Of a DNA stretch of 64,000 nt, positions 7,113 through 16,779 are shown piece by piece (positions within the stretch are counted from its first letter, which is position 1; every line of letters begins with the position of its first letter). Source of the DNA: an uncultured Flavobacteriales bacterium. Its GTDB lineage: Bacteria > Bacteroidota > Bacteroidia > Flavobacteriales_D > Sanyastnellaceae. The DNA lies in assembly GCA_938085425.1 (NCBI GenBank), contig CALKGQ010000014.1, positions 1 through 64,000 of the forward strand, read 5' to 3'. Below the pieces are notes generated by a model that saw only the letters and a program-made list of their open reading frames with translations, had not been told where the DNA came from and ran no database searches. The translations under genes were made by a program, and so were the position numbers.

Positions 7113-8963
7113 ATGAACAACATGCAACGACGGATTCTATGGACCACTGCCGCCCTTTTTTGGGTGGCCTTCTCCCCTGCACTGGGGCAATACCCCGGCT
7201 ACCAGCAAAAGGCGGACTACTCCATGGACATTGTCCTGGACACCGCCCTTCATCAGTACGACGGCACCATGCGTGTGACGTACACAAACCAAAGTCCGGA
7301 AGTGTTGGACCGGGTGTTTTGGCACTTGTTTTTCAATGCCTTCCAACCAGGGTCCATGATGGACGTGCGTTCGAGGAACATTTCAGATCCTGACCGTCGG
7401 GTGGGCAGCCGCATCGCGGAACTTCCCGAAGACGAGTGGGGTTGGCAACGGGTGGAGTCGGTGAAGGTCCAAGGAAAAAATGTGGCGTTTGAAGAAGACG
7501 GCACCATCCTCGTGGTGGACCTGCCCAAAAGGCTCCGCCCGGGAAAGTCCGTGACTTTTGACTTGACTTGGAAGGCCCAAGTGCCACGTCAAATCCGCCG
7601 ATCCGGCTGGATGAATGCAGAGGGCGTGGAGTACAGCATGACCCAGTGGTACCCCAAGCTTTGCGAATTTGACCACCACGGTTGGCACAGCAACCCCTAC
7701 ATCGGCCGCGAATTCCACGGCATCTGGAGCCACTACGATGTAAGGCTTCACGTGCCCCAAGGCTATGTGGTTGCCGCCACAGGTGTCCAGGAGTCGGCCA
7801 CGAACAAGGCCATGCCCAACGGCACACCTGGCACCGTCGTGCGGTTCAAGGCCGACAATGTCATTGACTTTGCTTGGGCGACCGACCCTGATTTTGTCGC
7901 GGAGACCTTCGATGTGGACGGTGTGACCCTTCGCTTGGTCCACCAAGCAAACCCAGAGTTGGACAGCAATTGGACAGCCCTCGGGGACTACGCAGCAAGG
8001 GCCATGGCCTTCATCAACGAAGACATAGGTCCATACATGTACCCTGAATACAATGTGGTCCAAGGAGGCGATGGCGGCATGGAATACCCAATGCTGACCT
8101 TGGTGACCGGCGAGCGTTCGCTGCGCAGCCTGGTGGGCGTCACCGTCCATGAAATGGCCCACAGTTGGTTTCAAGCCATGGTGGCCACCAACGAGAGCCT
8201 GCACGAATGGATGGACGAGGGATTCACCTCATGGGCGGAATCGCGTTGCATGGCAGAATTGTTTGCCGACCCCATGAAGCCTTCTGAAAACCCCCACAAA
8301 TGGTCCTACAGTGGCTACATCAACCAGCACTTGTCAGGCAATGAAGAGCCTTTGATCACCCATGCCGATCACTACAAGACCAACCGTGCCTACGGCATTG
8401 GTGCCTACGCCAAGGGCGAGGTGTTTGTGGAGCAATTGGGCGCCGTGGTGGGAACGGCCACCAGAGATGAGGGCATGCGTCGTTACTTCAAGGAATGGTC
8501 CTTCAAGCATCCTGGGCCCCGCGACTTCAAGCGGGTCATGGAACGCGAGTCTGGACTGGAACTCGATTGGTATTTCCAAGAAATGATGCACACCACCAAT
8601 GCCATCGACTATGCCGTCGAGTCCGTGGTGAACGATGGGGAATCCGTGACGGTCGAGCTGTCGCGCCGGGCTGACATGCCCATGCCACAGGATTTGTCCT
8701 TGGCCTGGGACGACGGCACCCTGACCTTGGTGCACATCCCCTTGGTGATGATGCGTGGCCACAGGCCCTTGAACGAAGGTGAAATCCTGGGCGCAGATTG
8801 GCCATGGGTGGACCCCAAGTACACGTACACCTGTCCTTCAGAAGGTCGAAAGCTGACGTCTGTGACGCTCGATGCCGCAGGATTGCAGGCGGACATCCAC
8901 CGAGACAACAATGCGGTGACCTTTGACTTGAGCCGCGTGCAAGAAGCTGGGCAATCCAACTGA
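7113..8963 (+). CDS. M1 family metallopeptidase (exported)
   Basis: Zinc aminopeptidase-type enzyme of 616 residues with a signal peptide (1 to about 25, ending ALGQ). The exopeptidase segment GGMEYP is present and the zinc site is HEMAH at 346-350 with the third ligand E369 (HExxH-x18-E). The N-terminal beta-sandwich precedes the catalytic helical domain; the C-terminal 100 residues are beta-rich. It probably digests peptides in the periplasm or at the surface. bioY follows 4 bp after the stop, and a second, distinct M1 enzyme follows that. Substrate preference cannot be read from the sequence. Confidence 0.93.
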   Translation: MNNMQRRILWTTAALFWVAFSPALGQYPGYQQKADYSMDIVLDTALHQYDGTMRVTYTNQSPEVLDRVFWHLFFNAFQPGSMMDVRSRNISDPDRRVGSRIAELPEDEWGWQRVESVKVQGKNVAFEEDGTILVVDLPKRLRPGKSVTFDLTWKAQVPRQIRRSGWMNAEGVEYSMTQWYPKLCEFDHHGWHSNPYIGREFHGIWSHYDVRLHVPQGYVVAATGVQESATNKAMPNGTPGTVVRFKADNVIDFAWATDPDFVAETFDVDGVTLRLVHQANPELDSNWTALGDYAARAMAFINEDIGPYMYPEYNVVQGGDGGMEYPMLTLVTGERSLRSLVGVTVHEMAHSWFQAMVATNESLHEWMDEGFTSWAESRCMAELFADPMKPSENPHKWSYSGYINQHLSGNEEPLITHADHYKTNRAYGIGAYAKGEVFVEQLGAVVGTATRDEGMRRYFKEWSFKHPGPRDFKRVMERESGLELDWYFQEMMHTTNAIDYAVESVVNDGESVTVELSRRADMPMPQDLSLAWDDGTLTLVHIPLVMMRGHRPLNEGEILGADWPWVDPKYTYTCPSEGRKLTSVTLDAAGLQADIHRDNNAVTFDLSRVQEAGQSN

Positions 8964-8967
8964 TCCC

Positions 8968-9531
8968 ATGTTCCAAAAACACTTGAACCTCTCTCCGCCT
9001 TGGCTCGAATGGGCTGGAATGGGCCTGCTTGGCGCGGGGCTCATGTGCTGGATGGGACCACAGGTGTGGATGTTCCAAGGCAACCTTCCCATCACCCCTC
9101 AAAGCCTTCTCATGGTCCTTTGGGGTGTTCTCTGGGGCGGTCCCATTGGCCTGCTGGCCTCAGCCCTGTACCTCATTGCAGGAGGATTGGGACTCCCCGT
9201 TTTTGCGGACGGCGCACATGGCTGGGAACACTTCATGGGAACCACCGGGGGCTTTTTGCTCGCCTTTCCCATCGCATCCTGGGTCGTGGGTACCCTGGCC
9301 TCGTCGCTCACACGATGGAAATACGGCACAGCCACCCTGTTGTTGCTTGGGGGACAAGGACTCATTGTAGGGCTCGGCCTGCTGTGGCAACGGGGCATTG
9401 TGCCCGTGGAAACATCTTGGATGGACACCCTTGCCAGATTGATGCCGGCCATCTTGGTGAAGACGGCTTTGGGCGCGATTGTGGTGGTGTTCGTCGGTCG
9501 GCTTTTGACCAAGCACGAGGTCGAAAGTTGA
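8968..9531 (+). CDS. bioY: Biotin transporter BioY
   Basis: Substrate-binding S component for biotin uptake in the inner membrane, working alone or with an ECF energising module. The 187 residues form about six hydrophobic segments. Family marks are the PITPQSLLMVLWG region, the GLPVFADGAHGWEHFMGTTGGFLLAF loop (which in the family carries the conserved small-residue biotin signature) and a final membrane helix. It lies 4 bp after the M1 peptidase stop. No bioMN energising genes are visible here. Uptake would feed biotin enzymes such as the biotin carboxylase at 20.3 kb. Confidence 0.88.
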   Translation: MFQKHLNLSPPWLEWAGMGLLGAGLMCWMGPQVWMFQGNLPITPQSLLMVLWGVLWGGPIGLLASALYLIAGGLGLPVFADGAHGWEHFMGTTGGFLLAFPIASWVVGTLASSLTRWKYGTATLLLLGGQGLIVGLGLLWQRGIVPVETSWMDTLARLMPAILVKTALGAIVVVFVGRLLTKHEVES

Positions 9532-9536
9532 GTCGC

Positions 9537-9544
9537 TACCTTGG
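9537..9544 (+). promoter_or_regulatory. -7 box (TACCTTGG) for the M1 lipoprotein gene
   Basis: TACCTTGG starts a few bases after the bioY stop and 17 bases before the ATG at 9562. It suggests the second M1 gene has its own promoter despite being close to bioY. Confidence 0.4.
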
Positions 9545-9561
9545 GGGCTCAATTCCCCCTC

Positions 9562-11436
9562 ATGAAAACCAACCATTTCTGGGCCTTGTTGGCAGCTTGG
9601 GCACTGTGCATCGGCTGTCAGTCAGACGAAGCCGCCTCTGCCCCTTCTGCCAAAGCCCAAACCATCGCTGACATGAAACGAGCCACGGACAACCACAGCT
9701 TCAGCCGGCCCCAGGAGGCCGTCACCACGCACCTTAGTTGGACGGCAAGGGTCGATTTCGACACGCGTCAGATCTCTGCAACCGCCCAATACCAAATTGC
9801 CACGGCCGACGACGCCCAACGCATTTTGCTCGATTGTCGGGGATTGGACATCGCCTCCGTGATGGTGGACGGCGTGGAGTCCAGCTTTGAACTCGGTCCG
9901 GAGCAACCCTTTTTGGGGCAGCCCTTGAGCATCCCTGTCAATGGCCAAAGCCAAACCGTCAGCGTGACGTACACCACTGCGCCTGACGCGGCGGCCTTTC
10001 TTTGGGTCGAAGGAGAAGCTCCCTTCTTGTTCACGCAAAGCCAGGCCATCTTGGCCCGAACATGGGTGCCATGTCAAGACAGTCCTGGCATACGTTTCAC
10101 CTACGATGCGGACGTGCAGGTGCCGGCCAATTTGATGGCACTGATGAGTGCCGTCAACCCAACAGAGAAATCCAGCGACGGACACTACAGCTTTGTGATG
10201 GACCAGCCCATCCCAGCGTATTTGCTGGCCCTTGCCGTCGGCGATGTAGCCTTCCAAAGCGTGGGAGACCATACGGGCGTCTACGCCACTCCTGACCTCA
10301 TCGATGCTGCGGCCTATGAGTTCGCTGAGATGGAGGACATGTTGGTGGCCGCTGAAGGCCTTTATGGGAAATACGCCTGGGAACGCTACGACTTGCTCGT
10401 GCTGCCTGCGGCCTTTCCCTTTGGCGGCATGGAGAATCCTCGACTCACCTTCGCCACCCCCACCATCATTGCTGGCGACCGCAGCTTGGTCGCTTTGGTG
10501 GCCCATGAATTGGCCCACAGCTGGAGCGGCAACTTGGTCACGAACGCAACCTGGGATGACTTTTGGCTCAACGAAGGCTTCACGGTGTATTTCGAGCAAC
10601 GCATCATGGAGGAGGTCTATGGGCGTGACATCAGCGAAATGCTGACCACCTTGAGCTACCAGGGCCTTGTGGATGAAGTGGATGGCATGATGGAGGTCAA
10701 CCCCAACGACACCCACCTGCGCTTGCACCTCAAGGACAGGGACCCCGACGACGGCATGACCGCCATTGCCTATGACAAAGGCTATTTCTTTCTCAGGCTC
10801 CTCGAAGAGACTGTCGGGCGAAGCGCATTTGATGCCTTCTTGAAAGAGTACTTCACGGGCCATGCCTTCCAAGTGATGGACACTGACAGCTTCTTGGCCT
10901 ACCTCGATGACAACCTGTTGACGACCGAGGAGCGACGAGAATCCGTCCGGGTGAAGGATTGGGTGGATGGTGCTGGCTTGCCAGACAATTGTCCAGAAGT
11001 CTCCAGCCCCCGGATCGACAAGGTGGACCAAACCCTTCAGGCCTGGATCAACGGATCTGTTGCCACCTCGGCGTTGCCATGGAACGACTGGTTGTACCAA
11101 GAGCGGTACCGTTTTCTCTCCAATCTCCCAAACGGCACAGAAGCCGCAAGGATGGCAGAGCTCGATGCCACTTGGCAGATCAACAGCACCGGCAACAATG
11201 AGGTGCTATTTGCATGGCTGGAACAGTGCATCCGAAGTGGCCACGCTCCTGCCTATCCCCGCCTGGAGCGTTTCCTCGTGGAGGTGGGGCGGAGAAAATT
11301 TTTGACGCCTCTGTATTTGGCCATGGTGGAGACAGACCAAAAAGACATGGCCCTCCGCATCTACGGCCTGGCACGAGGCCACTACCACAGCGTGTCCACG
11401 GGCACCATGGATGAGCTGTTGGCGTGGACGGAATGA
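9562..11436 (+). CDS. M1 family metallopeptidase, leukotriene A4 hydrolase-like lipoprotein
   Basis: The 624-residue protein starts at ATG 9562; a TTG 21 bases upstream is rejected because the lipoprotein signal MKTNHFWALLAAWALCIGC begins at 9562. Cys19 is the predicted lipid-anchored residue. Family features are the GGMENPRLTF exopeptidase motif, the zinc site HELAH at 315-319 with E338, and a C-terminal helical domain of about 130 residues like that of LTA4 hydrolases and cold-active aminopeptidases. It is clearly a different M1 subfamily from the gene at 7113. A terminator shared with the convergent adhesin gene follows. Confidence 0.94.
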   Translation: MKTNHFWALLAAWALCIGCQSDEAASAPSAKAQTIADMKRATDNHSFSRPQEAVTTHLSWTARVDFDTRQISATAQYQIATADDAQRILLDCRGLDIASVMVDGVESSFELGPEQPFLGQPLSIPVNGQSQTVSVTYTTAPDAAAFLWVEGEAPFLFTQSQAILARTWVPCQDSPGIRFTYDADVQVPANLMALMSAVNPTEKSSDGHYSFVMDQPIPAYLLALAVGDVAFQSVGDHTGVYATPDLIDAAAYEFAEMEDMLVAAEGLYGKYAWERYDLLVLPAAFPFGGMENPRLTFATPTIIAGDRSLVALVAHELAHSWSGNLVTNATWDDFWLNEGFTVYFEQRIMEEVYGRDISEMLTTLSYQGLVDEVDGMMEVNPNDTHLRLHLKDRDPDDGMTAIAYDKGYFFLRLLEETVGRSAFDAFLKEYFTGHAFQVMDTDSFLAYLDDNLLTTEERRESVRVKDWVDGAGLPDNCPEVSSPRIDKVDQTLQAWINGSVATSALPWNDWLYQERYRFLSNLPNGTEAARMAELDATWQINSTGNNEVLFAWLEQCIRSGHAPAYPRLERFLVEVGRRKFLTPLYLAMVETDQKDMALRIYGLARGHYHSVSTGTMDELLAWTE

Positions 11437-11478
11437 CCGTTCATTTCAAACATGAAGTGATGTGAAATAGATCACACG

Positions 11479-11508
11479 AAAAAGGCACCCTACAGAGGGT
11501 GCCTTTTT
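11479..11508 (+). terminator. Bidirectional terminator between M1 peptidase and adhesin
   Basis: AAAAAGGCACCC (11479-11490) pairs perfectly with GGGTGCCTTTTT (11497-11508) around a 6-base loop. Convergent genes end on both sides, and the A- and T-rich arms give a U-run in each direction. Confidence 0.92.
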
Positions 11509-11528
11509 CATGCATGGGAAGAGCGCTG

Positions 11529-14500
11529 TCAGCGGATGATGGTCACCACCCCAAAAACTTCTTTACGGAAGCTTTCGACGGCAATGCTGTGCACCTCCAA
11601 ACGGTACGAGTATGGACCATTGGGCACAAAGTGCTGCCCCTCCTCTCCAACTTGGCCGTACCACGCATCTTCCGGGTCGGTGGTGCGCCAAACAAGCTCT
11701 CCCCAACGGTTCCAAACCTCAAACTCAAAACGGTCAGGATCGATGTCGGAGCCCTCCACAAAGAAGGCGTCGTTGGTGCCGTCGTTGTTGGGTGTGAAGG
11801 TGTTGGGGACGTACAAGTTGAAGAAATCCTGGATGACCACATCACGCGTTACCACATTGACACACCCTTGTGCATCGGTGATTTGAAGCTGCACAGGGTA
11901 CGTTCCACCGCTTCCATTGGGGAACTGGAAGACGGGGTCTTGCTCTGTGCTCGTTCCGAGTGGGTCAAACACATTGAACGTCCAAAGCCATTCGACCACA
12001 TTCGCATTGGAGTATCCGTTGAAGGTGATTTCCGTGTCAGGGGCCCTTGTGGGTTGTGGACCAGCAAAGTAGCCAACGTCTGGAATGGGGTAGACATTGA
12101 TGTAAGCCTCTTGCACCAGCGTGTATTCACATCCACCTGCTTGAGATGTCACCGTCACACCCACATCATAGAACCCAGGGTTCTCGAATGTTTTCACTGT
12201 GTTGCTCTCGCCAGCGTACGTTCCATCACCGAAGGCCCAAAGGGTTCCTGAAATGGATGCCGGGTCGGTTTCGTTTGTGAACAAGAAGGTGCCCGTTCCG
12301 CAAGCCTCCGTGGTGTCCACAGAAAAAGAAATGGGCACGGGGCTTTCCAACACCACCTCCGTGCATGTTGTGCCAGGCGGGGTTTCGCAGTCGTCTCCCA
12401 CAGTCACACAGTACGTGCCACTCGAAGGTGGGAACGTGAAGATGTTGGGGTCGTCTTCGTTCAATAGGCCGCCCTCGAAGGTCCAAGTGTAGGTGTACCC
12501 GGACCCTGAGCCGCCGTTGGAAGCGCCTGCATCGAGGAACGCTTCCTCCCCACTGCACAAGAAGTCGTCCGCCACGAGGTCGGCATTGATCGCGTCAAGC
12601 ACGTTCACGCCCACCGAATACGACGGTGTGGGGCAGCCATTGACGTCAAAAGCCTGGACGGTGTACACCGTCGACGTGTTGGGCGACACCTGTTGCGCAT
12701 TGCCATTGGGAAGGCCGTTGTCCCATTCGTACGTCCATACGTTCAAGGGATCGTCGTCCGAATCCACTTCCAACGTGGCTGTCCCTCCCAGGCAAATGGT
12801 CTGGTTAGATGGCACATTCAAGGTCAAAGGCAAGGGGTCCTCAAGAAGAATGTTCTGATTGTAGATGCAGCCAACATCGTCGTACACCACCACAGTGTAG
12901 TCTCCTGGCACCAAATCGTCGTAGTAAAAATCTGTGATGTTGTCCCACACCAATTCATCCATCAATACGGGACCCGCCGGTTCATTCGTGTAGAGCGCGA
13001 TGGTGAAGGGACCTTCTGGCGCAAGGGCATCCTCAAAGATCTCCACCCCAATGACCCCGTCGTTCGCAAAACAAGAAGGCTGTTGTTGTTCCACCTCGTA
13101 GTTGAACCCCGGCACCACCATCACTGTGGCCTCTGCTGCACAATTGTCAAAACCTACTGGCTCCACTGTCATGGTGTATTCAGTGGGTGTACCATCAAAG
13201 TCCAACACCGTTGGCGTTGGTGACGTAGGATCCGCCAAAAATTCATCTGGTGACCAGGACCAGTCGTAAGAGCATACGTCGGAGCCTCCATTGCAACTGA
13301 CGCACCATTCTACCGGTTCAAAATCACAAAAGCCAGCACAATCGCAACCTCCATCGCTGAAAAACTGGAAGGACAAGCATCCGTCCGGGTTGGTGGCCAT
13401 GAAGGACTGCCCGGCAAAATCAGCATCCAATGTGGCCAAGACAGTCCCTGTTGCATTTGCGCCATCGTACACCGTGACGACATCCCATCCGGCTTCCATC
13501 ACCCCTGCAGAGAAATCAATCGCCATCATGGTTCCATCACCCACCACATCGGGGCAATAGTTGAAAATGGTGGTTTCGTTGGAGCCATAGCAATAATCAA
13601 ACGAACCTTCAGCCATGCTACATGGAGAAGCGCCACCCCCAGTTTCCAAACCTCCCTGCAAAGTCACAGGAGCACCACAAAAAATCTGCTCAGGTCCGGC
13701 TGTGATGATTGCCCCGGGGTTGTCGATGACCTCGAGGACCAGCGTGGTGTCGGCAGCACAGCCAAAATCATTCTCAACATAGAACGTGAGTGGATAACTC
13801 CCAGGCGTGATCGCAGCAATGTCCAGCCCAAGTTCTTCCGTTGCTGAAGGGGTGATGACCAAGTCGTTCCCAGAATCGTATGCTGAAAAATCCCAATCTG
13901 CGAAGACGATTTCGGGTTGAATGACTGTCACTCCAGGCAGCAAATTGGGGTCCAAGTTCAGATTCCAAGTGCAAACAAAACCATTGTCAGCTCCTAGCAA
14001 ATCCGTAAAACAAAATTCCCAAGTCCCATTGAGCGGGCATCCAACAAGATCGCACAATGTATTCTCAGGTTCGTAAATTCCGGGGTTGACAATGTTCCCT
14101 GTTGCGTCGTTTCCAAGGGCATTGGTATAGTTGACTGTCGAAGCATTCGCAGGGTCTTCGATTTGGCCCAAGGTGGAGGTTTCGCTCCAGCCATAATCGT
14201 AGCACGACCCCTCGGTCAAATCATCCTCAACGTCCACAGGCTCGCCCAAAAAAGTACCTCCACCACCTTGGGTTTGGAGGACCACAGTTTGGCCATTGGG
14301 GCACGCCACAGAAATGTCCAAATCCCCGAGATAACTGTGCTCCATGGAGGCCGCAACAGACACCAAGTCCGTGCAATTGTCCAAGGTTGCCCCTGCTGGA
14401 AAGAAATCAAAATTCAACTCCGAGCAATAGGTAAAACCTGCATCAAATCCTGTAGGAGAGATGGAGGGGGCATCAAAGTCAGGGGCATCGGTCCAAAGCT

Positions 14501-15368
14501 CAGAAATCACGGGCGATCCATCCAAAGCCAAATCCACCACTGCGGTGCCGGCACAAATGGGGCTCTCGATCGCTGTGTTGAAGATCGGAGGCGTGCTGAC
14601 AAACACCTGAAGTGGATCAAGATTGAGGCTCGTGCACAAATCAGTCCCGTTGTCGTAACCAACGGTCAATGAAATGGTATAGGCTCCAGGATCATTGAAG
14701 ACATGGCTCAACGCATTGCCGTTTGTGGCAACGATGGGCGCTGCGCCTTCGTCAAAGTCCCAAGACCATTGCTCGATGGGGAATCCATCCACTGCCGAGC
14801 CATTGTCTTCTACTGTGATGGTCTCGCCTGTGCAGATCTGAAGAGTGGGCGTGTTGTTGATGTCCAAGATGTCCGATGGCGTCGCCACAAAGCTGGCAGC
14901 GGCGGTTGGCGGCGCACATGGGGTGCCACAAATGATTTCTGCTTCCCAACCCGCAAATCCAGCAGGGTTCGTGGGCGAAGTGAACACAAAAGTCAGGCAT
15001 CCTGTGGCGTTCCCTGGCGTGCTCCAAACCGTCAAGCCCTGCAAATCGTTTCCTGTGTAAGAACCCAAGGAAGTTTCCCCTGTGTTGTCGCCGTCGTAGA
15101 TGGTCAGTTGGTCGCTCTGGTTGTTGACCGCCGTTTCGAAGAGGTTGAAAGCGACAAAAGATGCACTCACGAAATCCCCGGGGGTGTCGGGACAAATGGT
15201 CATGGTCAATTCCGCACCAGTGTAGGAGCCATTGTTGCCGTCATCGCGAAACAATTGACCGCAAGCGTCGCTCACAGTGCCATTCGACATGATGACCTGG
15301 CTGTCTCCTTGAATGGCAAATGCCAACATCGAAACCAACAAAATTCCTTTGAGCCTCTTTGCTTCCAT
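11529..15368 (-). CDS. Giant surface adhesin-like protein with CUB, PKD and T9SS type B sorting domains
   Basis: The 1279-residue secreted protein has a signal peptide (about 1-23). A CUB-like domain follows (about 28-150, with the LTIYDGDN motif), then PKD-type domains (for example WSWDFDEGAA...SHVFNDPGAYTISL near 200-250), a proprotein-convertase P-like domain (about 305-475) and a second CUB-like domain (about 580-690, VTVYDGANATGT). More PKD/Ig-like repeats follow, and the end is a CHU_C gliding-motility-associated domain (NTFTPNNDGTNDAFF ... EVWNRWGELV ... GVVTIIR). The last is the T9SS type B signal. Many Cys pairs fit an extracellular protein. Probable roles are adhesion or gliding surface matrix; no enzyme motif was seen. 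It lies 88 bp after the anti-sigma-like gene, with its own -7 box. Confidence 0.88.
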   Translation of the reverse strand: MEAKRLKGILLVSMLAFAIQGDSQVIMSNGTVSDACGQLFRDDGNNGSYTGAELTMTICPDTPGDFVSASFVAFNLFETAVNNQSDQLTIYDGDNTGETSLGSYTGNDLQGLTVWSTPGNATGCLTFVFTSPTNPAGFAGWEAEIICGTPCAPPTAAASFVATPSDILDINNTPTLQICTGETITVEDNGSAVDGFPIEQWSWDFDEGAAPIVATNGNALSHVFNDPGAYTISLTVGYDNGTDLCTSLNLDPLQVFVSTPPIFNTAIESPICAGTAVVDLALDGSPVISELWTDAPDFDAPSISPTGFDAGFTYCSELNFDFFPAGATLDNCTDLVSVAASMEHSYLGDLDISVACPNGQTVVLQTQGGGGTFLGEPVDVEDDLTEGSCYDYGWSETSTLGQIEDPANASTVNYTNALGNDATGNIVNPGIYEPENTLCDLVGCPLNGTWEFCFTDLLGADNGFVCTWNLNLDPNLLPGVTVIQPEIVFADWDFSAYDSGNDLVITPSATEELGLDIAAITPGSYPLTFYVENDFGCAADTTLVLEVIDNPGAIITAGPEQIFCGAPVTLQGGLETGGGASPCSMAEGSFDYCYGSNETTIFNYCPDVVGDGTMMAIDFSAGVMEAGWDVVTVYDGANATGTVLATLDADFAGQSFMATNPDGCLSFQFFSDGGCDCAGFCDFEPVEWCVSCNGGSDVCSYDWSWSPDEFLADPTSPTPTVLDFDGTPTEYTMTVEPVGFDNCAAEATVMVVPGFNYEVEQQQPSCFANDGVIGVEIFEDALAPEGPFTIALYTNEPAGPVLMDELVWDNITDFYYDDLVPGDYTVVVYDDVGCIYNQNILLEDPLPLTLNVPSNQTICLGGTATLEVDSDDDPLNVWTYEWDNGLPNGNAQQVSPNTSTVYTVQAFDVNGCPTPSYSVGVNVLDAINADLVADDFLCSGEEAFLDAGASNGGSGSGYTYTWTFEGGLLNEDDPNIFTFPPSSGTYCVTVGDDCETPPGTTCTEVVLESPVPISFSVDTTEACGTGTFLFTNETDPASISGTLWAFGDGTYAGESNTVKTFENPGFYDVGVTVTSQAGGCEYTLVQEAYINVYPIPDVGYFAGPQPTRAPDTEITFNGYSNANVVEWLWTFNVFDPLGTSTEQDPVFQFPNGSGGTYPVQLQITDAQGCVNVVTRDVVIQDFFNLYVPNTFTPNNDGTNDAFFVEGSDIDPDRFEFEVWNRWGELVWRTTDPEDAWYGQVGEEGQHFVPNGPYSYRLEVHSIAVESFRKEVFGVVTIIR

Positions 15369-15372
15369 GATG

Positions 15373-15380
15373 TGAAAATA
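15373..15380 (-). promoter_or_regulatory. -7 box (TATTTTCA) four bases before the adhesin gene
   Basis: On the minus strand TATTTTCA is followed by four bases and the ATG at 15368. It suggests the adhesin can be transcribed separately from the sigma/anti-sigma pair, from a leaderless start. Confidence 0.45.
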
Positions 15381-15456
15381 CTACGAAATCAAGACCCGCA
15401 CGGAACCTTCATGGTTGCACATGTCCACAGGAATCGCGCGGGAGGTGTCAGCATCT

Positions 15457-16779
15457 TCAGCGCTCGACCCTGACGCGGTCGGTGAACAGGCGAATCTCGC
15501 CATCGGGAGAGACGCAACGTACCGTCCATTGGTACAGGGACCGGTTGACGGCCACACTGCCATCGGGAAGGCTGCCGTCCCATGGTTGGTCCGCATCTGA
15601 GCAACGGTGAACCTCCTCTCCATCCGCGTCCACAACGACCATGGCCCATGGTTCTTGGAGCTCCAACAAACTGTGGGGCAAGAAGGTGTCGTAGCGGCCA
15701 TCGCCATCGGGACTGAACCTCGCCTGGGCCAGAAGGCCATGGCGGTTGCCGACTTGGACTTCGCGACGGGCATCGTCCAAGCAACCGTATTGGTTGCTGG
15801 CCACCAAATTGATGGGGTACACGCCGGGAACATCGAGCTGCACCCAATTGGACGTCGTACTTTCGCCATCGACCACCCACTGGGCGGATGTGGCGTTTGG
15901 GGTTTGGTCCATGAGGCTCACACGCACCTTGTCCCCTTCCACTGCAGCAGGGAATGTCCATGCAAAATCGGCCTCCGGCTTGGGCAACACCGTGATCATG
16001 TTTTGAATCGTGCGGGTGCGGATCATGCCGTCCGAAGGCGGGCGCACCGACAGGGTGATGTCGTAGGTGCCTGGACGGGTAAAGACGTGCGAAGGTGAAG
16101 GATCACTGCTGAAAGCACCGTCGCCAAAGTTCCAAAGGAAGCTCATGGTACGGTCGATGCCAGACAATTCAAAGGCCACCTCCACCCCTTCGCATGCTTC
16201 CTTCACGGAAGATTCGAATGGAAGCACGGCAAGAAGCCTCTCCTCTGATTCGGCAGGGCCGCTTCCCATCGCATCCGTCGTGGCGTTCAAGCTCCCGTTG
16301 TCTAGGCCCACATTTTTGGAGGTCACCGCCAACCCAAGGCTCTCCTCTGGGGAAATGTCCTGGTTGGCTGCCGGCATTGCCGACCCTTCAAGGGACTGGG
16401 CAGCTGCCAGCGCGGCCTCTCCTTCGGCATCCAGCAAATCCTGCTCAAAACCATTCAATTCTTTGGTGAACTCCTCCCATGCCGCGGCGAAAGCATCCGC
16501 CTGAGCGTGCTCCTCCAAGGTCGACGACGCTTCAGCCTCGATGGAGGCCATCCATTCTTCCACCATGGGCTTGGCCACCCACATCATGACACCACCGGCC
16601 ACAACGGCTGCAGCCACGGCCAATCGACCCGTACCACGGCCAGCATGGACTTGGGCTGGCGCCTGTGGGGCCTGCCGATTCAAATCGCGCTCAAAACCCG
16701 TCCAATCTGGCTGGACATCAGGTTCAAAGCCGTCGAAGGACTGCTTCAGGTGTTGATCGAATGGATGCTCACTGGGCAT
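15457..16779 (-). CDS. Putative membrane anti-sigma factor with PKD and CHU_C-like domains
   Basis: The 440-residue protein is read from ATG 16779, inside the end of the sigma gene (11-bp overlap). An N-terminal cytoplasmic segment (1 to about 48) with the pattern [10 protein letters not shown]...P.WTGFERDL resembles N-termini of Bacteroidota anti-sigma-like membrane proteins. One membrane helix follows (about 51-69), then an acidic, alanine-rich stretch. A PKD domain comes next (about 225-290, [20 protein letters not shown]...[10 protein letters not shown]), then a second PKD-like unit. The C-terminus ([12 protein letters not shown] ... PWDGSLPDG) is a recognisable but degenerate gliding-type CHU_C domain. 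With no cleavable signal peptide the PKD and CHU_C parts should face the periplasm. The anti-sigma role is inferred from topology and overlap with the sigma gene. Confidence 0.65.
   Translation of the reverse strand: MPSEHPFDQHLKQSFDGFEPDVQPDWTGFERDLNRQAPQAPAQVHAGRGTGRLAVAAAVVAGGVMMWVAKPMVEEWMASIEAEASSTLEEHAQADAFAAAWEEFTKELNGFEQDLLDAEGEAALAAAQSLEGSAMPAANQDISPEESLGLAVTSKNVGLDNGSLNATTDAMGSGPAESEERLLAVLPFESSVKEACEGVEVAFELSGIDRTMSFLWNFGDGAFSSDPSPSHVFTRPGTYDITLSVRPPSDGMIRTRTIQNMITVLPKPEADFAWTFPAAVEGDKVRVSLMDQTPNATSAQWVVDGESTTSNWVQLDVPGVYPINLVASNQYGCLDDARREVQVGNRHGLLAQARFSPDGDGRYDTFLPHSLLELQEPWAMVVVDADGEEVHRCSDADQPWDGSLPDGSVAVNRSLYQWTVRCVSPDGEIRLFTDRVRVER

Noticed and set aside
9622-11100. Minus-strand open frame of 492 codons over the second M1 peptidase
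   Set aside because: His/Val/Gly-rich translation without domains; the opposite strand encodes a clear LTA4-hydrolase-like enzyme.
15369-15456. Possible small gene between the anti-sigma-like gene and the adhesin
   Set aside because: 88 bp with no start-to-stop frame of useful length; holds only the adhesin -7 box.
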